The notes below the pieces were generated by a model. That model was not told the DNA's origin. It saw nothing but the letters and a program-made list of their open reading frames with translations, and searched no databases. The translations under genes and the position numbers were made by a program. Of a DNA stretch of 64,000 nucleotides, positions 38,030 through 45,880 are shown in pieces. Origin of the DNA: an uncultured Porphyromonadaceae bacterium. Its GTDB lineage: Bacteria; Bacteroidota; Bacteroidia; Bacteroidales; UBA11471. Within the stretch, counting starts at the first letter, position 1, and every line of letters starts with the position of its first letter. The DNA is taken from contig URHG01000005.1 of NCBI GenBank assembly GCA_900547555.1, forward strand, positions 26,204 through 90,203. The letters run 5' to 3'.

Positions 38030-38884
38030 ATGAAAACAACGGAAAAAGAACAAATCAGGAGCAAACTGGCCGAGTTCTGCGACATAAAAGGCGGCCAGAA
38101 CAAAGCCGCCAACTCCATGCGCGGCGTCAGTGCTGCAACCCTTTCCCAAGTACTCAATAACAACTGGGAACTTATCAGCGACGAGATGTGGCGTACAATA
38201 GCCTCCCAGATAGGCTACGACCCGAGGGCGTGGGTGGTAGTGGAGACACGAGGCTACAAACGCATGTACGGACTTTTGCAAGACGCACAGGACAATTCCC
38301 TTGTGTTTGCCGTTACGGGCGACGCCGGTTGCGGCAAGAGCGAAGCGATCAAGAGCTATGCCTCCCGGAACCGCAACGTGTATAACCTCTCGTGTTCCGA
38401 ATACTGGAACCGTAAGCATTTCATGGTGGAACTCCTGCAATGCATGGGCATCGACTCGACGGGTAGCACAGTGCCGGAAATGATGTCCGACATCATCATC
38501 GCCCTCAAAAAGAAAGAAACACCGCTTGTGGTGCTGGACGAGGCGGACAAGTTGAGCGACCAAGTGCTCTACTTTTTCATCAGCCTGTACAATAAGCTCG
38601 AAGACCGTGTAGGCATCATGCTTTGCGCAACCGACTATCTCGAGAAACGCATCAAAAAGGGTGTCCGCACCAACAGGAAAGGTTATAAGGAGATTTACAG
38701 CCGGGTCGGGCGCAAGTTCATACCTATACAGGTTGTGAACGGCGAGGATGTCGCCGCCGTGTGCATCGCCAACGGGGTAAGCGATCCAGCGGCTATCAAC
38801 GAGATAATCGACGACTGCGACAATGACCTGCGTCGCGTAAAGCGCAAAATTCATGCGATCAAGCGGCGTTCAACCACCAAATAA
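38030..38884 (+). CDS. MuB-like target-capture AAA+ ATPase
   Basis: 284 residues: N-terminal helix-turn-helix region (about 1-65), then an AAA+ core with Walker A GDAGCGKSE (97-105) and Walker B LVVLDEAD (166-173). It ends in a helical C-domain. This is the MuB layout; MuB coats target DNA and delivers it to the transposase. Operon neighbour of the transposase (16 bp). Confidence 0.93.
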   Translation: MKTTEKEQIRSKLAEFCDIKGGQNKAANSMRGVSAATLSQVLNNNWELISDEMWRTIASQIGYDPRAWVVVETRGYKRMYGLLQDAQDNSLVFAVTGDAGCGKSEAIKSYASRNRNVYNLSCSEYWNRKHFMVELLQCMGIDSTGSTVPEMMSDIIIALKKKETPLVVLDEADKLSDQVLYFFISLYNKLEDRVGIMLCATDYLEKRIKKGVRTNRKGYKEIYSRVGRKFIPIQVVNGEDVAAVCIANGVSDPAAINEIIDDCDNDLRRVKRKIHAIKRRSTTK

Positions 38885-38895
38885 ACAGCGTTCAA

Positions 38896-39066
38896 ATGGG
38901 AAAAACACTCGACCTCGTATTAAAAAGCAAGTGGTACGACATGATTGCCTCGGGAGAGAAACATGAGGAGTACCGCGAGATAAAGCCATGTTGGATAAAG
39001 CGGTTATGTGATAATCCGGTATTCATCATCAAATTAGGGCAAAAAATTAAAACCTCGGAAGATTAG
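38896..39066 (+). CDS. Shortened ASCH-domain-like protein
   Basis: 56 residues beginning MGKTLDLVLKSKWYDMIASG, then EKHEEYREIKPCW, the usual start of ASCH-family (RNA-binding-like) phage proteins. It ends PVFIIKLGQKI, which looks like the usual end of the same family. The middle strands normally between these (about 40-50 residues) are absent, so it reads as an in-frame internal deletion. It has an intact start and stop and sits 11 bp after the MuB-like gene, so it is probably still translated. Function, if any, unknown. Confidence 0.6.
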   Translation: MGKTLDLVLKSKWYDMIASGEKHEEYREIKPCWIKRLCDNPVFIIKLGQKIKTSED

Positions 39067-39072
39067 TAACAC

Positions 39073-39696
39073 ATGGCAAAGGCGATCAGCAATAAAAATG
39101 TCCTCGATGCCCGGTTTGAAGTGGCGGACTTTTCCGGCAGGTGGCTCGAGTCGTTCGGCAGACCCGAACTGCGCGGCGCGTGGATTATCTACGGCGAAAG
39201 CGGTAGCGGTAAAACGCACTTTGCCCTGCAACTGCTCAAATACCTCTCCGGTTTCGTCGACCGTGCGGCATACGACACATTGGAGCAAGGACTTTCGCTC
39301 TCTTTCCAGAACGCATGGAAAGATGCCGCCATGCAGGAAGCCGGCCGCCGGGTCATTGTGTTGGCAAAAGAACCCGTTGAAGAATTGAGCGAACGCCTCC
39401 GGAAACGAAAAAGCCCCGATGTGGTAGTCATCGATTCGATAACGGCTTTGGTAGGATTCACCCGGGCAACGTTCATGGGGTTGATAAACGAGTTCCCCGA
39501 AAAACTGTTCATCTTCATTGCGCACGAGGAAAACAACAAGCCATATCCTGCCGTCGCACAACATGTCCGCAAGCTCTCCGAGGTGAAGATACGGGTCGAG
39601 GGGTACAAAGCATTCATCTCCTCCCGTTTTGGCGGTGGAGAAGATTTCGTCATATGGGAACAGGGGGCCAATGAATACTGGATCGATAAACTTTAA
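39073..39696 (+). CDS. RecA-like/AAA phage ATPase
   Basis: 207 residues with Walker A GESGSGKT (41-48) and a Walker B-like VVVIDS (about 117-122): a compact RecA-fold NTPase. Size and layout resemble phage Sak4-type recombinases/AAA24 ATPases, which help single-strand annealing or replication. I cannot decide between these. Part of the early operon, just after the shortened ASCH gene. Confidence 0.8.
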   Translation: MAKAISNKNVLDARFEVADFSGRWLESFGRPELRGAWIIYGESGSGKTHFALQLLKYLSGFVDRAAYDTLEQGLSLSFQNAWKDAAMQEAGRRVIVLAKEPVEELSERLRKRKSPDVVVIDSITALVGFTRATFMGLINEFPEKLFIFIAHEENNKPYPAVAQHVRKLSEVKIRVEGYKAFISSRFGGGEDFVIWEQGANEYWIDKL

Positions 39697-39708
39697 TAAC
39701 ATAAAAGT

Positions 39709-40182
39709 ATGTGCACAATGGACAAAATACACAACGGGGTACTCCGTAAGTTCCATACCCTTTGCTCCCGCTTAGGACTTACTGCGGCAGAGAAACGGGC
39801 TATCGTCGAAAGTTTCGGGGTAGAGAGCAGTGCCGACATCGACACGCACGACCTCATCAATGTCTGTGCCACCCTTTCCATGCAATTGGAGGGTGGGAAA
39901 AACGACACGATGGACAAATTACGCAAGCAAGTAATGGCGGCGATTGGCGGCTACCTGCGCAAGATTAACCGTGATGGAAACGCCGAAATCATCAAGGGCA
40001 TTGCATGCCGGGCGACAGGATACACGACATTCAACAAAATTCCTGCCGAACGCCTACGCAACCTGTACAACACGTTCCGAAATAAACAAAAAGACATCGA
40101 TGCAGTGGAACGCATCACGATGGAGTGCATTTCTCGGGACTATACAGGTGAACGGAAAAAACAGTCCGTCATGCTGAATTAA
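39709..40182 (+). CDS. GemA/gp16-like early regulator
   Basis: 157 residues (Met1 at 39709 or Met4 at 39718). The pattern of a helical N-terminal part, KIHNGVLRKFHTLCSRLGLT followed by a variable linker, then ATGYTTFNKIPAERLRNLYN, resembles DUF1018/GemA-type proteins (Mu gp16), which modulate host topology and gene expression early in infection. The match is by general pattern and position; moderate confidence in the name. Confidence 0.6.
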   Translation: MCTMDKIHNGVLRKFHTLCSRLGLTAAEKRAIVESFGVESSADIDTHDLINVCATLSMQLEGGKNDTMDKLRKQVMAAIGGYLRKINRDGNAEIIKGIACRATGYTTFNKIPAERLRNLYNTFRNKQKDIDAVERITMECISRDYTGERKKQSVMLN

Positions 40183-40193
40183 TATTCGGAGCA

Positions 40194-40379
40194 ATGAACA
40201 AGAAAGAGACAAAAAGGCGGGCAAACCTCCTGTACCGTCTTCGGAAGAAAGGAGTCCTGTGCATCACCAAGCGCCGCATCATAGAGTACCCTTATGGCGG
40301 GAACCCGATGGGCGTGATACAGATAAAGCGACTGACAGATGAATTTGATTTTTATGTACAATTTGTAATAACCGATTAA
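40194..40379 (+). CDS. Small basic early prophage protein
   Basis: 61 residues, Lys/Arg-rich at the N-terminus (KKETKRRANLLYRLRKKGV), then mixed strands. No family recognised. It lies 11 bp after the GemA-like gene and 3 bp before the next gene, so it is part of the early operon. A DNA- or RNA-binding role would fit the charge but is not shown. Confidence 0.6.
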   Translation: MNKKETKRRANLLYRLRKKGVLCITKRRIIEYPYGGNPMGVIQIKRLTDEFDFYVQFVITD

Positions 40380-40382
40380 GAC

Positions 40383-40628
40383 ATGAGCACAAGAAAGAAC
40401 ATCATCGAATTGGTGGCACCGCCATACCTCACTGTCCGGAAACCGGACGAGGCCGCGCTGGAAGTATTTTGCAGCCCCGGGCATGTATGCAGCTGTTGCA
40501 AGGGCAACGGTTGGATATGGGGCGAGAACGAGATAGGAGAGCCTATACACAAGGATTGTCCCGTATGCAGGGGCAGTGGAGAACTCGAAGCCGTCGTTAC
40601 CATAGAATGGAAACCTTCAAAACAATAA
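40383..40628 (+). CDS. DnaJ-type zinc-finger small protein
   Basis: 81 residues with two CxxCxGxG-like motifs: CSCCKGNGW and CPVCRGSGE. This is the half-unit pattern of the DnaJ central zinc finger, so one zinc ion is probably bound. The family function is unknown; such small zinc proteins are common in phage early regions. It is preceded by a 3-bp gap and followed after 4 bp by another small gene, in the same operon. Confidence 0.7.
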   Translation: MSTRKNIIELVAPPYLTVRKPDEAALEVFCSPGHVCSCCKGNGWIWGENEIGEPIHKDCPVCRGSGELEAVVTIEWKPSKQ

Positions 40629-40632
40629 AATT

Positions 40633-40833
40633 ATGGAAAAGAAAAACGAATCCGCCCTTGAACGGGTGAAGAAAGAACTGGCGTTGCAGACTTCGGAGAT
40701 GGAGCGGACCGAAGCTGCACAATTCCTCGGCGAACTGGCCGACTGGGCCTATGCCAACAGTGAAGCGATGCTCATCGACGACGAGCCCGGAGCCGATGAC
40801 ATGGATTTTTACCAACATTTCGATAACGATTAA
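40633..40833 (+). CDS. Small acidic early prophage protein
   Basis: 66 residues, helical N-terminal half (ALERVKKELALQTSEME) and a strongly acidic end (DDEPGADDMDF). No family recognised. Tight spacing on both sides (4 and 11 bp) supports it being a real operon member. Confidence 0.6.
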   Translation: MEKKNESALERVKKELALQTSEMERTEAAQFLGELADWAYANSEAMLIDDEPGADDMDFYQHFDND

Positions 40834-40844
40834 ACCTTACGGCG

Positions 40845-41054
40845 ATGGACAAAACCAGCATTCAAAAATTACTTGATGCCGGATATATATTATTAAGGGC
40901 AACTCAAGACGGCGGAAGCAAAAACGACCAGCCGAGAATCAAATATTCGGATACTTACGGCGTATGGCGGACATTGGAAGTATTTCCGAGCAAAGCCTCC
41001 CGGGACAGACGGGTAAAGGAGCTGCTGAAACAAGAAAAATATTTATTGGATTAA
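40845..41054 (+). CDS. Small early prophage protein
   Basis: 69 residues with mixed strands and a basic C-terminal helix (SRDRRVKELLKQEKYLLD). No family recognised. It lies 11 bp after the preceding gene and 12 bp before the DUF3164 gene. Confidence 0.6.
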   Translation: MDKTSIQKLLDAGYILLRATQDGGSKNDQPRIKYSDTYGVWRTLEVFPSKASRDRRVKELLKQEKYLLD

Positions 41055-41066
41055 AAGCATACAACC

Positions 41067-41735
41067 ATGAACGAAGAGAAGAAACAGGCCGTCATGATGA
41101 CGGAGGCGCAACTCGCCGAGTATGAAGCCTACCAACGGGCCAAAGCCGCCAAGACGGCAAAGGAACAAGCCAAACGCGACCGTGCTGCCTACGGCCAGCT
41201 GGTCGATGAAGAAGTAACCGCTGCCCTTCCCCGGCTCAAAGAGCTGAGCGGAACGATTTCGGCCGTCAAGGGAGAAATCCTCGAACGGTTTTCCGCCATA
41301 TTGCAGATGAAAGCCGATGTCCTGCGCCGGGTAAAAGAAGACCAGAAGTCCCATACCTTCACCACTTCCGACGGTACCCGCCGCATCACCATCGGCCGCC
41401 ACCAGTGCGACGGTTGGAAAGACACCGTAAACGACGGCGTCGCCATTGTCAAAGAAGCGTGCCTCTCGCTCATCAAAGACGACACCACGCGGGCGCTCGT
41501 CAACCAAATGATGCGGTTGCTCTCCCGGGACGCCGCAGGGAACCTGAAAGCCAACAAAGCCCTGCAACTGCGCAAGCTGGCGAACGAGTTGAACGACGAA
41601 CGGCTGAACGAAGGGATCACCATCATAGAAGAGGCCTATATCCCTCAATTGTCGAAAACCTACATTTACGCCGAATACAAGGACGAAAAGAGCGGCGCAT
41701 GGAAACAGATCCCCCTCGGCATGACCGAAGCATGA
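41067..41735 (+). CDS. DUF3164 family protein
   Basis: 222 residues: a helical, Lys/Ala-rich N-terminus (about 1-75) and a conserved middle (TSDGTRRITIGRHQCDGW, then a helical C-terminus) characteristic of DUF3164 proteins found in the early regions of Mu-like phages. The function is unknown in the family. Last gene of the main early operon. Confidence 0.85.
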   Translation: MNEEKKQAVMMTEAQLAEYEAYQRAKAAKTAKEQAKRDRAAYGQLVDEEVTAALPRLKELSGTISAVKGEILERFSAILQMKADVLRRVKEDQKSHTFTTSDGTRRITIGRHQCDGWKDTVNDGVAIVKEACLSLIKDDTTRALVNQMMRLLSRDAAGNLKANKALQLRKLANELNDERLNEGITIIEEAYIPQLSKTYIYAEYKDEKSGAWKQIPLGMTEA

Positions 41736-41793
41736 AACACACGGGTAAAGACGGGGTATAAAAAATAACCCGCCCACCGGATCCGGCAAGCGA

Positions 41794-41817
41794 GTTACAA
41801 TTTGGGGAAGTTGTAAC
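41794..41817. promoter_or_regulatory. Inverted repeat, possible operator
   Basis: GTTACAA (41794-41800) and TTGTAAC (41811-41817) are separated by 10 bp, one helical turn when centre-to-centre, 28 bp before the next start codon. It looks like a dimeric regulator site; the regulator is unknown. Confidence 0.45.
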
Positions 41818-41845
41818 AAAGGTAAAACAAAATCCGGGAAAAACA

Positions 41846-42100
41846 ATGGGCGGTCGACGTAAAAACACCCTCCGGCGGATAAAGTTGGTCTGCGACATCG
41901 TCCAGCAGCATTACGAGCCGGGGAATTACGCCAAAAGTTATTTCAAAGTCTGGGAACGGTACGTCAACCCCGTTTACCCGATGTGTTACCGCACCCTGCT
42001 GCGTTACATCGCCACGCCTTTGCGGGAAACCCGGGAACAACCGGAGAGACCCGGTCAGTTATCACTATTCGACAAAAACGATCACGATGGGACAATTTAA
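41846..42100 (+). CDS. Small basic protein, possible late regulator
   Basis: 84 residues, basic (GGRRKNTLRRIKL) and helical, ending in an acidic tail. No family recognised. In Mu the gene between early functions and the morphogenesis block encodes a late activator (Mor/C); here the position and the inverted repeat just upstream suggest a similar role, but the sequence itself gives no proof. It overlaps the next gene by 14 bp. Confidence 0.6.
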   Translation: MGGRRKNTLRRIKLVCDIVQQHYEPGNYAKSYFKVWERYVNPVYPMCYRTLLRYIATPLRETREQPERPGQLSLFDKNDHDGTI

Positions 42101-42578
42101 AGATTTGCTGTTGAGCATACAGGAACGGCTCGCCACGGTGCCGGAGCTGAAATACATCGACAAGGACTGGGGGCAGTTACGCTACGAGCAGCCTGCGGTG
42201 AAATATCCCTGTGCGCTCATCGACCTGGAACAAGCCGGTTTCAGTGAAACCGGCAAAGGCGGACAACTGGCGGACGTATCGGTAACGATCACCATCGCCG
42301 ACCAGCGGCTCACGCCCACGTCGCTGTATGCCCCCCGGAAAGAAGACGGATATGCCGCCATCGAACTGATGGAGAGCGTGCACGATGCCCTGCAGCTGTA
42401 TTATGAAAAGGGGTTCGCACCGTTGGTACGGACGAACTGGCGGAAACTTCATGTCGGCAACACGTTCGAAGTGTATGCCCTCTCTTATGCGACGCAATTC
42501 ACGGCGGGCCATGCCGGAGAAGGGATGGCCGTACACCCCGAAGGGATAAAGATAACCTTATACCCCGGAAGTAAATGA
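42087..42578 (+). CDS. Phage neck/tail-completion-like protein
   Basis: 163 residues: helical N-terminus, then a strand-rich domain (YPCALIDLEQAGF, DVSVTITIADQ) with the size and pattern of tail-terminator/completion proteins (Mu gp37-like region). It faces the leftward packaging block and is followed by a terminator. The family is not certain. Confidence 0.55.
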   Translation: MGQFKDLLLSIQERLATVPELKYIDKDWGQLRYEQPAVKYPCALIDLEQAGFSETGKGGQLADVSVTITIADQRLTPTSLYAPRKEDGYAAIELMESVHDALQLYYEKGFAPLVRTNWRKLHVGNTFEVYALSYATQFTAGHAGEGMAVHPEGIKITLYPGSK

Positions 42579-42608
42579 AAAGGCGGAGTCGATTATGACT
42601 CCGCCTTT
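42579..42608. terminator. Bidirectional terminator between convergent phage blocks
   Basis: AAAGGCGGAGTC pairs perfectly with GACTCCGCCTTT across a 6-base loop, with T-rich flank on the plus strand. It separates the early operon from the leftward head/packaging block. Confidence 0.88.
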
Positions 42609-43110
42609 ATTTTTTGAAGAGCCGGTCCAATGCTTTCCCGATCTCTTTCACGGTTTTCTCCCGCAAACCGGGGGTGTCTCCCATAAACCGGCGGCGGGGC
42701 ATAATGAATCCGGTGCCCCGTCCCGCTTTCAAGCCTTCGTTATGGACCGCCCCGTAAGGCTCCTTGCTGCCGAATTCCTGCGGGGAAGTCCATACGGTAG
42801 CCCGTCCTTCCCCCACCTCCTTCACCTCGATGGAACGGCCCAAGTCGCCGGTATCGCCGGTCAATATGTTCCGTGTCGTCCGTGCCGGGTGGTGCCTTGC
42901 CGCATACCGGTAAGCCGGAGAATGCCCGTCCCGGCGTTGTACCTCTTTCCACTTCACCCCGTCGAAGATCTCGGTTCGGAAGTTGTCTTTAAACTCCGCA
43001 ACCGCCGTATTCGCCGCCACCAACGGGGCTATACGGGCCATAAAGTCGGGCGAGATGCGTTGCAGCCGTTCTATTTCCGCTTTGAATTGTCCGGGAGTCA
43101 TTTTTGCCAT
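42607..43110 (-). CDS. Virion morphogenesis protein (Mu gpG-like)
   Basis: 167 residues of the phage virion morphogenesis family: helical N-terminus (about 1-45), then a compact domain with ILTGDTGDLGRS, YGAVHNEGL and MPRRRFMG, the hallmarks of Mu gpG/HK97-gp10-type neck proteins. It helps join head and tail. Last gene of the leftward packaging block, separated from the gpF-like gene by 203 bp holding two small-RNA-like units. Confidence 0.88.
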   Translation of the reverse strand: MAKMTPGQFKAEIERLQRISPDFMARIAPLVAANTAVAEFKDNFRTEIFDGVKWKEVQRRDGHSPAYRYAARHHPARTTRNILTGDTGDLGRSIEVKEVGEGRATVWTSPQEFGSKEPYGAVHNEGLKAGRGTGFIMPRRRFMGDTPGLREKTVKEIGKALDRLFKK

Positions 43111-43149
43111 AAAATGTTTGTTTGTAAGAAATTATCATTATATTTGCGA

Positions 43150-43223
43150 AACAACTCGCGATCGAGCCGCTGGCTGGGACACTTGGGTTGGGCAAAGAGG
43201 CGGAACGCCTCTTTGTTTGTTTT
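43150..43223 (+). ncRNA. Putative small RNA, unit 1
   Basis: A promoter (TTTG 43117-43120, 18 bp, TATATTTG 43139-43146) is followed by a ~70-base segment. The segment holds ATCGAGCCGCTGGCTGGG (a conserved small hairpin AGCC-GCT-GGCT) and ends in a terminator stem CAAAGAGGC/GCCTCTTTG (43193-43215) and a T-rich tail on the plus strand. A second copy follows exactly 100 bp later. The start site is estimated from the promoter. No known RNA family recognised. Confidence 0.55.
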
Positions 43224-43249
43224 ATAGGAAATTATCGCTATATTTGCAG

Positions 43250-43320
43250 AACAACGCGCGATCGAGCCGCTGGCTGGGTCATTTGCGTTGGATAAAGGGG
43301 GATTTTACCCCCTTTATTTA
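43250..43320 (+). ncRNA. Putative small RNA, unit 2
   Basis: Copy of the preceding unit: TTTG 43216-43219, 19 bp, TATATTTG 43239-43246; the same conserved core; then a different terminator stem ATAAAGGGGG/CCCCCTTTAT (43292-43317) followed by TTATGC. It runs tail-to-tail into the gpF-like gene and overlaps its stop codon. The terminator arms are changed in sequence but kept in structure relative to unit 1. Confidence 0.55.
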
Positions 43321-44609
43321 TGCTGATATATAACTTCATCGGATGAATTGTATATAATAAGGCCTTTAAATTTATAATGCCCTCTCATGAACCGTCCGGC
43401 CGTTTCGATTACTTTTTGAACCTCTTTTATTTCCCCGCATATCTTCACGACGGCATAGTCGGCCTGCTCGTAGGCGTCGCATAGGCGTTCTTTGAGTTTC
43501 GCCCCGTTCCCCTGCATGCACTTGAAGTCGACGACCCACTTGTCGCCGTTGTCCCATTCGATGACGGCATCGGCATTTTTATTCGCCCCGCGCGGTGTCA
43601 GGCCTTTGGGGTAGAACCGGGGCCGCAGGCCGGCATCCTCTTTTACCACATTGGGCAGCAGCTTTATACGCCTTACCCCCTTGTTATGCCGGCAAAACAG
43701 GGTAGCGACCTCCATGTTCCCGGCGATTTCGCCCGGCTCGTGCAACACGTGCGACAGCACCTCCGCCGCGTCGATTTTCCCTTTGCCGAAGAAACCGCCT
43801 TCGCCCAGTTCCAATATCCCCCTGCCTACCCGGTCGTGCCCGTTGGCCGTAAAATATATCGACTTTTCCGAGAAGATCTCCCCGGTGATGCCGGGATTTC
43901 CGGAGAGACCCGCCGGCGGGGGTGTAACCTTCACCCCGTCGTGGTCCACGTCATCGGCGGTTTCCTCCCAGTCGCACTTGCAGTTCCATTCGTTGCCGGG
44001 CTGGTTTTCCAGCCAGAACGGGTCGGTCTTCGCCCATACGCGGTTGTAGTAAGGTACATGCTGCGGACGTCTTTCGGCGCTCCGGCTCGGCAACCAACGG
44101 ATATTCGGGAAAATGTCCGCATGTCCTTCCCGGTTGAAGTCGGTCCATTGCCTGGCCGTCCGGCAGCGTGCCACGGCCGTGTTGTATTCCGCGGCCTGGT
44201 ACCTGTTGAACGCCCTCAAAGCCCCTTCGGCCCTTTTCAGGGCCTCTTCTTTCGACACGCGGGCCGTCAGTTGCCTCTTGACCTGTTCCGTAGCATGGTA
44301 AGCCTTGTAAGCCGCAAACCTGGCCGCGTTGGCTTCCAGCCGGTTTGCAAGGCCGAAATAACGGCTTCCGTACCCGGTATCCCCGAAAACGCCGCGGACG
44401 CCTCCGAGCAGGTTGCCCGCGTATATGTCGAGCAGGCGTTTGTTGACGGCCGCATCGAAATCGTCCGCAATCTCCCCGATGATCCTGCCGAACATCTCCC
44501 CGTCCGCCAGAGGGAACATTCCCGTCACCGACTGCCCGAACTCTTTCAAACACTCTTCCAACGCCGTTAAAGAACCGTTGAAATAGAGGTCGTCAAGGGT
44601 GGACTTCAA
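43314..44609 (-). CDS. Mu gpF-like head morphogenesis protein with C-terminal toxin-like domain
   Basis: 431 residues. The N-terminal ~240 match the gpF/SPP1-gp7 minor head family, ending in the typical W...NEWNCKCDWEE segment. Residues ~300-431 form an extra domain with ADAVIEWDNGDKWVVDFKC and YEQADYAVVKI, resembling the CdiA-C/BECR-fold nuclease toxins (family sequence pattern, not searched). The start is a TTG at 44609 (no in-frame ATG or GTG upstream before the portal stop), preceded by a 16-bp palindrome. Toxin domains fused to this head protein are known in other phages. Confidence 0.8.
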   Translation of the reverse strand: MKSTLDDLYFNGSLTALEECLKEFGQSVTGMFPLADGEMFGRIIGEIADDFDAAVNKRLLDIYAGNLLGGVRGVFGDTGYGSRYFGLANRLEANAARFAAYKAYHATEQVKRQLTARVSKEEALKRAEGALRAFNRYQAAEYNTAVARCRTARQWTDFNREGHADIFPNIRWLPSRSAERRPQHVPYYNRVWAKTDPFWLENQPGNEWNCKCDWEETADDVDHDGVKVTPPPAGLSGNPGITGEIFSEKSIYFTANGHDRVGRGILELGEGGFFGKGKIDAAEVLSHVLHEPGEIAGNMEVATLFCRHNKGVRRIKLLPNVVKEDAGLRPRFYPKGLTPRGANKNADAVIEWDNGDKWVVDFKCMQGNGAKLKERLCDAYEQADYAVVKICGEIKEVQKVIETAGRFMRGHYKFKGLIIYNSSDEVIYQHK

Positions 44610-44625
44610 GGCTGGCCGGCCAGCC
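44610..44625. repeat. Perfect 16-bp palindrome at the gpF-like start
   Basis: GGCTGGCCGGCCAGCC lies immediately upstream of the TTG start codon on the minus strand and just after the portal stop, between an AAGGG sequence and the start. Confidence 0.7.
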
Positions 44626-44626
44626 C

Positions 44627-45880
44627 TTAAAAGAAAAAATCATCCGGCATCTCCCGTGTTTCCCCGCTTCCGGAAGCACCCGCTTTTCCGTCCTTTTTAT
44701 TCCCCGGAGCCGGAGAAACCGCCGGAGCCGTGTCGGTACGCAATCCGGTAACCTCAATGCCGAACGTCTCGCGTATCCAGTCTATGTCGAAATCATAGTA
44801 CTGGGAACCCTCGTGTACCATTTTCCACAGCTTTTCCACATCGACCTCCTTGGCGATGACCAGCCGCAGTCCGGGTTTGAGGACGCCGATGGAGGCGAGC
44901 GCCGGGAGTATGATCCTGTTGAAAGAGGATTCTATGAAACGGTTATCGGCCTTCACCACGGAGTCGAGCAATTTGGAGGAACTTTCCTCCTTCGAGCGGT
45001 TCCCGTTCACGGTATCCTGCCCCAGCACGGCGGCGAGGTTCAGCAGGGAAAGTTGTTGGTTGCAGGTATCGATGAGATTCTTGTACACCTCCCCGTTCGT
45101 GGCGACACCCTGTGCAAAATCGAAGTTCTCCTCGGTATCGATGATGAAGTAGGCGGCCGAACCGATCTCCTTCATCATTTGTTCCGCCCGGGAGAGCATT
45201 TCGGGGTCGGACGTGTTCGTTTTCATGACGCGCGGCGGAATGCCGAAGATTTCGCACAGCTCGCTCCAGCACGACATGGCGAACTTCTTCATCAACACAT
45301 AGGGGACGGCCTTGTTGAGCAGCCCCAAATCCCCTTCCCGGGGGTATAGTTCGACGAGCCACCGGCCGAATTCCGGTTCTTCCCGGTACGACACGAATTC
45401 GCTCCCGTAGGTGTCGGGATAAAACCGTCCCGTCTTGGGCGCCACGTTCTGGCGGCGCACGAGGTCGGCGCGGATACCGTCGGGCGTATAGGAAAACTCG
45501 ATCAAGGAACAGCCGTAAAACTTGCTTTCGACAATCAGCTCGACCAGCTGGTCGAAAAGGCCGCTGTCCTTGAGTATCCGGGTTTGTTCCTCGTCGGTTT
45601 TTCCCCCTTGCACCAGCGAAAAGTCCACCCCCTGGCTTTTGTCGATACGCAGTCCCACCTGGGAAGACATCAGTGCGTCGAGCATGATTTCCTCATAGAG
45701 GTTTTGCAGAAGTACCTGCCTCGGTTCGTAATCGTTGGTAGCCTGTATCCGGGCCTTTTTCCAGTCGGCGATGTCTTTCCGGGTTATCGACTCGTGCCGT
45801 TCGATGACACGGTGCACCAGCGAGGCCCCGTTCTTCCGTTTTCTCCCGGAAGGGGCATGGTCCTGTTTTTTTCTTTCCAT
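44627..45880 (-). CDS. Portal protein (DUF935, Mu gp29-like)
   Basis: 417 residues of the DUF935 portal family, which forms the dodecameric ring through which DNA enters the capsid. Typical features include an N-terminal region with QVLLQNLYEEIMLDALMSSQ, a central strand/helix domain and a long C-terminal helix. It sits between the gpF-like and gp36-like genes, as expected for the block, and starts exactly where the gp36-like gene stops. Confidence 0.92.
   Translation of the reverse strand: MERKKQDHAPSGRKRKNGASLVHRVIERHESITRKDIADWKKARIQATNDYEPRQVLLQNLYEEIMLDALMSSQVGLRIDKSQGVDFSLVQGGKTDEEQTRILKDSGLFDQLVELIVESKFYGCSLIEFSYTPDGIRADLVRRQNVAPKTGRFYPDTYGSEFVSYREEPEFGRWLVELYPREGDLGLLNKAVPYVLMKKFAMSCWSELCEIFGIPPRVMKTNTSDPEMLSRAEQMMKEIGSAAYFIIDTEENFDFAQGVATNGEVYKNLIDTCNQQLSLLNLAAVLGQDTVNGNRSKEESSSKLLDSVVKADNRFIESSFNRIILPALASIGVLKPGLRLVIAKEVDVEKLWKMVHEGSQYYDFDIDWIRETFGIEVTGLRTDTAPAVSPAPGNKKDGKAGASGSGETREMPDDFFF

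Noticed and set aside
43083..43333. Reading the tandem repeat as two short coding segments (a SLYL...RSSRWLGHL-type peptide in both copies).
   Set aside because: Some differences are synonymous, but the frames have no proper start, end right after the repeats, and each unit has its own promoter and terminator. A protein reading is left as a lesser alternative.
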